NCBI GenBank assembly: GCA_000970895.1
Contig: JYHA01000006.1
Span: 1-5,281, forward strand
From: Candidatus Arcanibacter lacustris
Lineage (GTDB): Bacteria; Pseudomonadota; Alphaproteobacteria; Rickettsiales; Arcanibacteraceae
DNA length: 5,281 bases
Direction: 5' to 3'
Below the pieces are notes generated by a model. The model had not been told where the DNA came from. It saw nothing but the letters and a program-made list of their open reading frames with translations, and ran no database searches. Below, piece by piece: positions 1-5,212 of the stretch (position 1 is the stretch's first letter; each line of letters starts with the position of its first letter). The position numbers were made by a program, and so were the translations under genes.

Positions 1-46
1 TTATCCCCAATTGGATTATATTCAATCTAAACAAATTTTGTAAATA

Positions 47-104
47 ATACCAAATTCCAAAAAATAAAATGATGATATGCGTAATTATTTACGGTATTTG
101 GTAT
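47..104. repeat. Inverted repeat upstream of the phosphatase gene
   Basis: A perfect 9-bp inverted repeat is seen: ATACCAAAT at 47-55 and ATTTGGTAT at 96-104, separated by 40 bases. The right arm overlaps the likely -10 element of the downstream gene, and GGTAT occurs twice in tandem there (93-97 and 100-104). Such a layout would suit a two-site operator bound by a dimeric or looping regulator. This is inference: in AT-rich DNA a 9-bp repeat can arise by chance, and no regulator gene lies nearby in the window. Confidence 0.35.
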
Positions 105-107
105 AAA
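102..107 (+). promoter_or_regulatory. Possible -10 element for the phosphatase gene
   Basis: TATAAA at 102-107 is a good match to a sigma-70 -10 hexamer and would give a leader of about 30 bases before the GTG start at 146. No convincing -35 hexamer lies 16-18 bases upstream, so the promoter may be weak or activator-dependent. TAAGAT at 107-112 is an alternative -10. Confidence 0.35.
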
Positions 108-130
108 TAAGATCATGGCTTTTTATAGAT

Positions 131-137
131 TAAGGAG
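131..137 (+). promoter_or_regulatory. Shine-Dalgarno fixing the GTG start at 146
   Basis: TAAGGAG at 131-137 is a strong ribosome binding site, with 8 bases between it and the GTG at 146. It supports the GTG start over the in-frame ATG at 173, which would lie 35 bases beyond the site. Confidence 0.75.
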
Positions 138-145
138 TAATTATT

Positions 146-1111
146 GTGAAAATTAGACCGCCTAGACCCCCTATGAATTTTAAATTAATAGAATTACAAG
201 AGTGTCTTGCAAAAATAGCAGGATCTGCCCAGCCTGGAGGTTACGCACTTCCCGATAATATGGAAGAAATAATCAACTCACTTAAAGATGGAAAATCACC
301 TCAAGAAGCAGGGGTTCCAGAAAGATTGCTTTCGAATTTAGATCATATTTATAATTCTGGGGTCAAAATTATTTACAATCTGACAACTATACCAAATCCT
401 TTGACGAAATATTTATGGGAGAAGCATTTTCAAGGAATTTATATCACAGAATTAGAAGGAGTTGCTATAGCAATTGATAATTTGTCGGTTCCAACTCTAG
501 AGACAATGAATTCAATTGTCGGGCATATTAAGTTTAGCCTAGAAAGTGGGGTGTATGTTTTAGTTCATTGTGAGGGTGGTTTGGGCAGAACTGGGACTGT
601 GCTTGCAGCTGCCCATATGGCGATAAATAACATTCAAGATGCTGATATATCAATGGCATATATTAAAGAACATTACTCTAAATACGCCATTGATGATAAT
701 TCACAAATAGAATTTTTAAGATATTTTGGTCAATATTATTCATCAATCTTAACATCATTATTAGAGTATAATAATGACTCATCTCCTAAGGATGAAGCAA
801 ATCCAGAGCAATGCTTAACTGGACGAAAAATAAAAAAATGTAGTAAGGTTTCTAATAAAATATTTCCTATTGATAATGATGTTGAAGAAGAAATTCGGGC
901 TGTATCTCCTCTTGATTTACAGCCTGATTATGGATGTAGTTGTATAGTTATGTGTCTTACGGAGGTTGTCCCTGATAATCAAAGACTAGTCCAGGAGGTT
1001 ATAGTCCCTTATCTTGAAAAATATAATCACGATAATAAATCTTCCTTAAAATCAGAGATAGATATGGTCTATGTAGAAAAACTAGATTTCAGCGACATTT
1101 TAATTAATTAA
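146..1111 (+). CDS. DUSP23-like tyrosine/dual-specificity protein phosphatase with C-terminal extension
   Basis: The 321-residue product carries the cysteine-phosphatase signature HCEGGLGRTG at residues 141-150, giving catalytic Cys142 and phosphate-binding Arg148 (C-x5-R). Asp111, in the segment IDNLSVPT, fits the general acid loop about 30 residues upstream. The stretch AGSAQPG near residues 25-31, the GVKIIYNLT strand (72-80) and the C-terminal helix with DNSQIEFLRYF (184-194) match the order of the atypical dual-specificity family typified by DUSP23 and related bacterial and archaeal enzymes. It should hydrolyse phosphotyrosine and possibly phosphoserine/threonine in proteins; the substrate is unknown. 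There is no signal peptide or membrane segment. Residues 1-9 are proline- and arginine-rich (KIRPPRPP). Residues from about 205 to 321 form an extension I do not recognise, containing a cluster of three cysteines (YGCSCIVMC, 262-270). The GTG start is chosen for its Shine-Dalgarno. The gene faces the other four genes and stands alone on this strand. A host-directed effector role is possible but is inference only. Confidence 0.9.
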   Translation: MKIRPPRPPMNFKLIELQECLAKIAGSAQPGGYALPDNMEEIINSLKDGKSPQEAGVPERLLSNLDHIYNSGVKIIYNLTTIPNPLTKYLWEKHFQGIYITELEGVAIAIDNLSVPTLETMNSIVGHIKFSLESGVYVLVHCEGGLGRTGTVLAAAHMAINNIQDADISMAYIKEHYSKYAIDDNSQIEFLRYFGQYYSSILTSLLEYNNDSSPKDEANPEQCLTGRKIKKCSKVSNKIFPIDNDVEEEIRAVSPLDLQPDYGCSCIVMCLTEVVPDNQRLVQEVIVPYLEKYNHDNKSSLKSEIDMVYVEKLDFSDILIN

Positions 1112-1126
1112 GTTCATATGAGTTGG

Positions 1127-1252
1127 TATGATCTTGGTCTTAGAGACTTATATATCGATTATAGTATTGTGGTTGTATAGGATGAGCAGGGGTTTTTTTA
1201 CCTCTTTCTACTCGGGAGAAGATTGAGGATCCTCTCCTTTTATGATCTTGGT
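1127..1252 (+). repeat. 12-bp direct repeat bracketing a ~100-bp block
   Basis: TATGATCTTGGT is present exactly at 1127-1138 and again at 1241-1252. The 102 bases between are visibly richer in G and C than the flanks (for example 1180-1192 and 1211-1237) and include the palindrome GAGGATCCTC. This is what a small inserted element with a target duplication would look like, but the block has no obvious terminal inverted repeats, so the interpretation is tentative. Confidence 0.4.
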
Positions 1253-1314
1253 TAAGAAGTTGCATAAGGTTGATAACTAGTGTTACTAGCATCGGTATTA
1301 TTGATAATTATCAA
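1252..1314 (-). pseudogene. Duplicated 3' end of lpxC (remnant)
   Basis: Read on the - strand, 1314-1264 encodes LIIINNTDASNTSYQPY and then, after three more codons (ATS), a TAA at 1254-1252. The intact lpxC at 2449-2402 encodes LIIINNSTSNTSYQPY and likewise stops after three codons (TIY). Outside a 3-base indel, 43 of 46 bases match, and the two differences within SNTSYQPY are synonymous (AGT versus AGC serine). The frame is blocked upstream by a TGA about 10 codons before the repeat, so this is not a gene. It is either a displaced old lpxC terminus or a partial duplication carrying the intervening pilin gene. Confidence 0.75.
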
Positions 1315-1430
1315 ATGGTTAGTTAGAAAAATGTATTTTCTTCATTTCTAGAATTTAGTCTGTTTTATTAGACTGATAAAAAATTAGCTTCTAAAGTCCT
1401 TATAAATATTTGGTGATATAGTGTTTTTAG

Positions 1431-2327
1431 TTATTGTATTGGCATATCAAGTTGACATTGTGGAGAATTATTGGAAGCTGCCGTATTATATTTATTAATA
1501 GTAATAGCATTGGCATAACTTGTGCCAACTGTGCACCCTGTGAGTTTGCTGCTACTAATACTACCACTATTATTATAAGTAGGTTTAGTATCCATTCCGC
1601 CATTATTACCGGTAGTATAAACAGTCCCAGATAAAGGCATGCCATCATCTAATTTATTATCAATATACATTGCTGCATTAGGAGAGAAATAATTGCTATT
1701 TATAGCTCCCATGCCGCTATCTGGAGAAAAAGAAAACAACCCTAACCTAAGATGATTTTTTACATCACTTAAATTGCCATAAGCTACGATGCCCATTGAG
1801 TTGCTTCCATTAATATAGGGAAAATCAGCGCCAGGATAAACTTGAGATCCATCTTGCCAGGGTGAGTTTAATGAGGGTATTAATCCTATTAAATACATAT
1901 GTCCCCAAAAATTTGCGAGTTCTAATGTACAGCTAGTTGTAAAACCTGATAATAAAGTATCTATGCCATGGCCTAAATTACTTAATGTGGTAGGAGTTCC
2001 ACTATAAGTATATAAGATCAAGCCATCGCCATTGCCGTCAAAGCAATTTACAACATATGTACTTGGTTGAGCAATAAATCTGGAAGCATTTACCATGTCC
2101 CCAGGTAATGCCTGATATTTCATTTGAAATGTTTGTACAGCTGTTTTGTAATTTGTAACTTGAGTAATTATTGCCTTATTATTAGCGGCAAAGATTAATT
2201 CTCTTCCAGTTAATATACCACCAATAATTAAACCAATAATCACCATCACAATAGAAAGTTCTATTAGCGTGAAGCCTTTATTATGATTTATTATAAAAAT
2301 TAACTCTGTTTTTGTAGCATTTTGCAT
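1431..2327 (-). CDS. Type IV prepilin/pseudopilin-like protein
   Basis: The 298-residue product has a prepilin N-terminus. A leader of 18 residues ends in KG; cleavage before Phe19 would leave FTLIELSIVMVIIGLIIGG, with the conserved glutamate at +5 (Glu23) and one hydrophobic helix (about 19-40) that anchors pilins in the inner membrane and packs the filament core. The body carries motifs typical of a family of large prepilin-like proteins: ALPGD (73-77), GNGDG (98-102, acidic and possibly calcium-binding) and IDNKLDDGMPLSG (222-234). Four cysteines (95, 133, 265, 291) could form disulfides after export. The leader is longer than the usual 5-10 residues. No Shine-Dalgarno precedes the ATG at 2327 and no other ATG lies before the cleavage site, so the true start may be a rare codon such as ATA or ATT. 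It lies 62 bases downstream of lpxC on the same strand. No peptidase, ATPase or other pilus gene is in the window, so whether it builds a pilus, a secretion pseudopilus or nothing is unknown. Confidence 0.88.
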   Translation of the reverse strand: MQNATKTELIFIINHNKGFTLIELSIVMVIIGLIIGGILTGRELIFAANNKAIITQVTNYKTAVQTFQMKYQALPGDMVNASRFIAQPSTYVVNCFDGNGDGLILYTYSGTPTTLSNLGHGIDTLLSGFTTSCTLELANFWGHMYLIGLIPSLNSPWQDGSQVYPGADFPYINGSNSMGIVAYGNLSDVKNHLRLGLFSFSPDSGMGAINSNYFSPNAAMYIDNKLDDGMPLSGTVYTTGNNGGMDTKPTYNNSGSISSSKLTGCTVGTSYANAITINKYNTAASNNSPQCQLDMPIQ

Positions 2328-2366
2328 TATGATATTTAAAAATTTTTAATAAAGAAAATATTTATG

Positions 2367-2387
2367 ATAAGCTATTTTCTGGCTTAT
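2367..2387 (-). terminator. Possible terminator hairpin after lpxC
   Basis: Beginning 2 bases past the lpxC stop, ATAAGC (2367-2372) pairs with GCTTAT (2382-2387). The stem extends by a T-G and an A-T pair to 8 bp with a 5-base loop. On the - strand it is followed, after several A-rich bases, by TATTTTCTTT. The T tract is not immediately adjacent, so termination may be weak and allow read-through into the pilin gene 40 bases further on. Confidence 0.35.
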
Positions 2388-2389
2388 AA

Positions 2390-3328
2390 TTAATAAATAG
2401 TATAAGGTTGATAGCTAGTGTTGCTAGTAGAATTATTGATAATTATCAATTGTTCTAAGCTATTATCAACGACACGAAATGCATCTTTTGTAGCAAATAT
2501 CTTATGAAGTAGTTTGTTGTTGAGTGCATGTCCTGATTTATTTGCATGGAATTTTCCTTGGATGAATCCTCCAGCTAGATAAAAATCTCCAATTGAATCA
2601 AGGATCTTATGTTTTGAAAACTCATCATTATAACGAAGACCATGTTCGTTTAATACTGAATCTTCACTAACAGCAATAGCATTATCAAGAGAGGCGCCTT
2701 TGGCGAGGCCAATTGAGCGTAAATATTCTACGTCTTTTACTAACCCGAAAGTTCTGGCTCTGGCTAAGTCTAATTTAAATGACAGAGAGTTAGCATCAAA
2801 AACACTAGTTTGTTTTGCGATTACTTTATTTTCAAAATCAATATCTAATGTTATTTCAAATTCACTAGAAGGAGCAACAGTTAAGCTAGCATCCCCTTCT
2901 GTTACTGTGATTTCTTTTAAAATTTCGATGATTTTTCTAGGCGCGGATAATTCTTTAATTCCGGCACATTCTATTAAAAACACAAAAGGCTCAGCACTGC
3001 CATCCATAATTGGTAATTCTTGCTGATCTAACTCAATAATTATATTATCGATCCCACAACCCCAAAGAGCTGCCATAATATGCTCTATCGTGGAGACACT
3101 AACGCCATATTCATTGGAGATGGTGGTGCATAATACTGTATTACTGACATTTTTATAATCAGCTTTGATTTCTCTTTTAGCTTTATCTGCAATGTCGATT
3201 CGTCTAAATATTATACCTGTATTTGCTTTTGCAGGTAGTAGATTAATGGTTGTATTCTCACCACTATGTAAACCCACGCCACAAGCACTTACTTTATCAT
3301 TAATGGTACATTGCAAACTATATGACAA
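2390..3328 (-). CDS. lpxC: UDP-3-O-acyl-N-acetylglucosamine deacetylase LpxC
   Basis: LpxC is the zinc-dependent cytoplasmic deacetylase that removes acetate from UDP-3-O-acyl-GlcNAc, the first committed step of lipid A synthesis. Numbered from the TTG start (312 residues), the family hallmarks are all present: GVGLHSGE (17-24), TIEH (80-83) with zinc ligand His83, MDGSA (108-112), ARARTFG (189-195), HKILDSIGD (240-248) with zinc ligands His240 and Asp244, and the catalytic SGHALN (His267). The length is close to the usual ~300. An in-frame ATG at 3400 would add 24 residues unlike any LpxC N-terminus, and a second at 3352 has no good ribosome site. The TTG at 3328 has AGGAGA seven bases upstream and gives the normal start just before QCTINDKVSACGVGLHSG, so it is preferred. 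The C-terminal tail after about residue 290 (ending SNTSYQPYTIY) lies beyond the catalytic fold, and its coding DNA is duplicated at 1264-1314. The gene lies downstream of the 112-residue ORF and upstream of the pilin gene. A leader hairpin abuts the ribosome site. Confidence 0.97.
   Translation of the reverse strand: MSYSLQCTINDKVSACGVGLHSGENTTINLLPAKANTGIIFRRIDIADKAKREIKADYKNVSNTVLCTTISNEYGVSVSTIEHIMAALWGCGIDNIIIELDQQELPIMDGSAEPFVFLIECAGIKELSAPRKIIEILKEITVTEGDASLTVAPSSEFEITLDIDFENKVIAKQTSVFDANSLSFKLDLARARTFGLVKDVEYLRSIGLAKGASLDNAIAVSEDSVLNEHGLRYNDEFSKHKILDSIGDFYLAGGFIQGKFHANKSGHALNNKLLHKIFATKDAFRVVDNSLEQLIIINNSTSNTSYQPYTIY
2402..2449 (-). repeat. lpxC tail copy of the 48/51-bp direct repeat
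   Basis: These 16 codons (LpxC residues 294-309) recur in the same orientation at 1264-1314, the two copies lying 1138 bp apart and enclosing the pilin gene. The copy contains a perfect 16-bp palindrome, ATTGATAATTATCAAT (2435-2450); the other copy keeps the inner 14 bp (1301-1314). Both copies also contain a CTAG...CTAG pair. The palindromes make this a plausible recombination or protein-binding site as well as coding DNA. Confidence 0.8.
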
Positions 3329-3334
3329 ACCTTC

Positions 3335-3340
3335 TCTCCT
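3335..3340 (-). promoter_or_regulatory. Shine-Dalgarno fixing the lpxC TTG start
   Basis: On the - strand AGGAGA spans 3340-3335, leaving 7 bases (6 after the full hexamer) before the TTG at 3328. It is the only strong ribosome site near the lpxC N-terminus and decides the start against the upstream in-frame ATGs. Confidence 0.7.
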
Positions 3341-3369
3341 GTAATAAAACATATTCTTATATATTACAG
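3339..3369 (-). promoter_or_regulatory. Leader hairpin touching the lpxC ribosome binding site
   Basis: An exact 8-bp inverted repeat, TATTACAG (3362-3369 on the + strand) and CTGTAATA (3339-3346), would fold in the - strand mRNA with a 15-base loop. Its 3' arm shares its last two bases (3340-3339) with the AGGAGA ribosome site, and the discarded upstream ATG at 3352 sits in the loop. It could modulate initiation at the TTG. LpxC level is tightly controlled in other Gram-negatives, mostly by proteolysis, so a translational element here is only an inference. A 10-bp palindrome, TATGTACATA, lies immediately upstream (3370-3379). Confidence 0.4.
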
Positions 3370-3480
3370 TATGTACATATATTGGAAAAATGCAAATCAC
3401 GCTTTGTTACAAAATATTACGAGGAAGAAAGCTTGTGTTTGGGGATAATAAAATAATTTTCAGAGTGCGTGATGATCGAT

Positions 3481-3819
3481 TTAAGGGGTGAAATGATCAT
3501 TTATAAAATTGCTAGCACCATATACCACAATCCCAAAAATTAATTCTTTTTTATTACAGAGGTCTATAGCATAATTAAAGGAATTAGCCAATAAATATCC
3601 ATTGGCTAGATCATAATGGTTTTTTTCACTGCAAATATCTGGATCTTTACAGGCTAAAGATGTTCCAAATAAGATAATAAATCCGAATTCTGGATATGTA
3701 GCAGCTCCAACGCCTATCATGTGAGCTAAAGTTATGCCAGTATTATCTTCTATCAACGTTATTGTATTCTTTGTAATACTAGTAATTAGGTTTGTAACTT
3801 CTTTTGCTATGCCTGACAT
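3481..3819 (-). CDS. Hypothetical 112-residue protein
   Basis: I do not recognise this protein. It begins with ATG at 3819, preceded by AAAGG (3830-3826) six bases away, which supports a real gene. It has no signal peptide and no certain membrane segment, although residues about 34-55 are fairly hydrophobic and glycine-rich and residues 92-101 (ELIFGIVVYG) form a second apolar strand. The N-terminal part (residues 5-27) is threonine/isoleucine-rich with an amphipathic pattern. Three cysteines occur at 57, 63 and 88. The gene is flanked in the same direction by the amidase (83 bases upstream) and lpxC (152 bases downstream). Base composition resembles its neighbours. It could be a lineage-specific small protein or a remnant of a longer gene; the ordered start and ribosome site favour the former. 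Confidence 0.6.
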   Translation of the reverse strand: MSGIAKEVTNLITSITKNTITLIEDNTGITLAHMIGVGAATYPEFGFIILFGTSLACKDPDICSEKNHYDLANGYLLANSFNYAIDLCNKKELIFGIVVYGASNFINDHFTP

Positions 3820-3825
3820 TCTGTA

Positions 3826-3830
3826 CCTTT
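3826..3830 (-). promoter_or_regulatory. Ribosome binding site of the 112-residue ORF
   Basis: AAAGG on the - strand lies 6 bases before the ATG at 3819. It is moderate in strength and is the main evidence beyond ORF length that this small gene is translated. Confidence 0.5.
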
Positions 3831-3859
3831 GTAATTATTACACAATTAAGTCGTTCTTA

Positions 3860-3892
3860 ATATTTTGCAAGCTACATTGCAAGTGTAAATAT
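3860..3892. repeat. Interrupted inverted repeat between the amidase and the small ORF
   Basis: TTGCAA at 3865-3870 and 3877-3882 can pair around a 6-base loop. Outside it ATATT (3860-3864) pairs with AATAT (3888-3892) across a 5-base bulge. It lies just past the amidase stop. It could be a weak terminator or processing hairpin, or a site in the promoter of the small ORF. There is no T tract on the - strand directly after it, so a rho-independent terminator is unlikely. Confidence 0.3.
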
Positions 3893-3902
3893 ACTATAAA
3901 GG

Positions 3903-5060
3903 CTAGTTTTTCTTAGAAAAATAATTACCAATAGCTGTGCCAATGGCAGAGGCGGTTTTGGATTTATTTTGTACTTGGTTTAGGAGTTTTTCTTCTTCTT
4001 GGTTTGAAAGATAGCCAAGTTCAATCATAATGCTTGCGATTTCCGCATCTTTTAATACTTTAAAACCTGCAAGTTTCAAAGGTTCTTTTTGTAGTATGAT
4101 GTTTTTATTTCCAACTTCCATCAGGATGTTTTTAGATAGTTCTTTAGAATTATTTTTATTTTTTCTGCGAGTTAGATCAACCAACATATGGGCGACATCT
4201 TTATCTTGATTATGTAAATTTATATTGCTGATATGGGTTTTTTTATTCAGTAGGTTTTTATCTTCTTGATCTGATGCTTTATCTGAAATGGTGTAAATTG
4301 ACATGCCTCTGGTCTTGTGATCAGTATAAGAGTCAGCATGAAGCGATAGGAATATTTCTGCTTTAACATTCTTGGCTTTTTCAACTCTATCATCTAGGGA
4401 GACAAAATAATCCCCATAACGAGTAAGTACTACTTGATAGCCAAATTTAGTCTCTAAATATTTTTTTAATTCAAGCGCATAAGCAAGAGTGACATTTTTT
4501 TCTAAAGTGCCTTTAGAACCAATAGCTCCAGGATCAGTTCCTCCATGACCAGGATCAATTACGATTACTATATCTTTTTTAGGGATTTTTTTGGGTTCTG
4601 GGATTTTTGCTTGAGCTGGCTTTTTGACAATTTCTTGTTTTTTCGCAGCTACTGGTTTTTTAACTTCAGGTTTTGGAGTCTCGATTTTTTTGGTTATTAT
4701 TTTGCTATTAAGCTTGATGATTAGTTTATTATTCTCATCTAAACTATAATATTTCTTTGAATCAAGTGGGCTAGTTAAATCAAATACTATTCGTAAATTT
4801 TTCTGATCCCTTATGGCTGTTCTTACTGATTTTATTAAATGATGTTGAAATTGTTTTTTGAAACTTTTACTTTCTTTGCAGTTTTTTAAGTCAATTACCA
4901 ATCTATTTGGATTATCTAGCGTAAATACTTTATATTGAGGTTTGGCATTAAATTCTAAAACAAAATCATTATCTTTAGTTGAGATAGAATTAATGATTTG
5001 GTCTGCATAAGCATAACCAATAATCTGATAAAATAATATTACTAAAAAAAATATTCTCAA
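3903..5060 (-). CDS. Periplasmic N-acetylmuramoyl-L-alanine amidase (AMIN + Amidase_3, AmiB/AmiC type)
   Basis: This zinc amidase cuts the bond between MurNAc and the first L-alanine of the stem peptide, splitting septal peptidoglycan for daughter-cell separation. The 385 residues comprise a signal peptide (1 to about 19, cleavage near AYA-D), an AMIN domain (about 20-117) of the type that targets amidases to peptidoglycan or the septum, a lysine/proline-rich linker (about 121-163), and the catalytic Amidase_3 domain (164-385). Catalytic residues are visible: His172 in DPGHGG, Glu187 in LEKNVTL, His241 in SLHAD (zinc ligands) and Glu347 in IELGYLSN (catalytic). A segment of about 70 residues between SLHAD and the last motif, including the NLHNQDKDVAHMLVDLTRR stretch, corresponds in position to the regulatory helix that blocks the active site in AmiB/AmiC until an EnvC/NlpD-type activator binds. 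The start is TTG at 5060; the frame is closed by TGA two codons upstream and no ATG precedes the signal peptide. The ribosome site is weak. It is first of the four co-directional genes. Confidence 0.95.
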   Translation of the reverse strand: MRIFFLVILFYQIIGYAYADQIINSISTKDNDFVLEFNAKPQYKVFTLDNPNRLVIDLKNCKESKSFKKQFQHHLIKSVRTAIRDQKNLRIVFDLTSPLDSKKYYSLDENNKLIIKLNSKIITKKIETPKPEVKKPVAAKKQEIVKKPAQAKIPEPKKIPKKDIVIVIDPGHGGTDPGAIGSKGTLEKNVTLAYALELKKYLETKFGYQVVLTRYGDYFVSLDDRVEKAKNVKAEIFLSLHADSYTDHKTRGMSIYTISDKASDQEDKNLLNKKTHISNINLHNQDKDVAHMLVDLTRRKNKNNSKELSKNILMEVGNKNIILQKEPLKLAGFKVLKDAEIASIMIELGYLSNQEEEKLLNQVQNKSKTASAIGTAIGNYFSKKN

Positions 5061-5073
5061 AATTCAAAATCCA

Positions 5074-5108
5074 ATTATATATAATATATTAGTTATAAAT
5101 AATTACAA
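5074..5108 (-). promoter_or_regulatory. Possible promoter of the amidase gene
   Basis: On the - strand TATAAT (5079-5074) is a perfect -10 hexamer but has only TTATTT at the -35 distance, and it would leave a very short leader before the TTG at 5060. Alternatively TTGTAA (5108-5103) with TATTAT (5086-5081) has a 16-base spacer. The whole stretch is A/T only, so these matches carry limited weight. Confidence 0.35.
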
Positions 5109-5212
5109 ACTAAATAACAATAGTATTTAATTAATAATAAACTAAATAATTAATTATGATATAAATATATGTGATATTTATACAAAGATTGATTTTGTTG
5201 TATCTTGTTTTG

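Larger units (their letters stand above)
1112..1430. other. Intergenic region between the convergent phosphatase and pilin genes
   Basis: This 319-base stretch holds no convincing gene. It contains a 12-bp direct repeat TATGATCTTGGT (1127-1138 and 1241-1252), a less AT-rich block between the copies with the palindrome GAGGATCCTC at 1225-1234 and a T7 run at 1193-1199, and the remnant of the lpxC 3' end (1252-1314). It also contains two weak hairpins that might end pilin transcription on the - strand: TTAG-CTT-CTAA at 1384-1394, followed on the - strand by a six-T run, and AGTCT/AGACT at 1357-1374. No clear rho-independent terminator for the phosphatase gene is visible. Confidence 0.6.

Noticed and set aside
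1225..1234. GAGGATCCTC as a terminator for the phosphatase gene
   Set aside because: As a hairpin it has only a 3-bp stem around a 4-base loop and is followed by only four T residues after CC, too weak to call.
1427..1648. Open frames overlapping the pilin 3' end on both strands (1427-1648 - and 1434-1634 +)
   Set aside because: The low-complexity hydrophobic or serine/isoleucine-rich products are explained by repetitive pilin codons in other frames.
2402..2449. Classic in-frame Rickettsia palindromic element within lpxC
   Set aside because: The repeat is shorter than known elements of that type, and its only other visible copy is a gene terminus with a matching stop, which fits duplication of the lpxC end better.
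2700..3026. 108-codon open frame on the + strand inside lpxC
   Set aside because: It lies wholly antisense to a strongly conserved gene, lacks a ribosome site and has no recognisable protein features.
3329..3400. N-terminal extension of lpxC from the ATG at 3400 (or 3352)
   Set aside because: The extra residues do not resemble any LpxC N-terminus, neither ATG has a good ribosome site, and the TTG at 3328 has AGGAGA at ideal spacing.
3734..3916. 60-codon + strand open frame across the start of the 112-residue gene
   Set aside because: It is antisense, has no ribosome site and runs through the intergenic hairpin; it is probably a chance frame.
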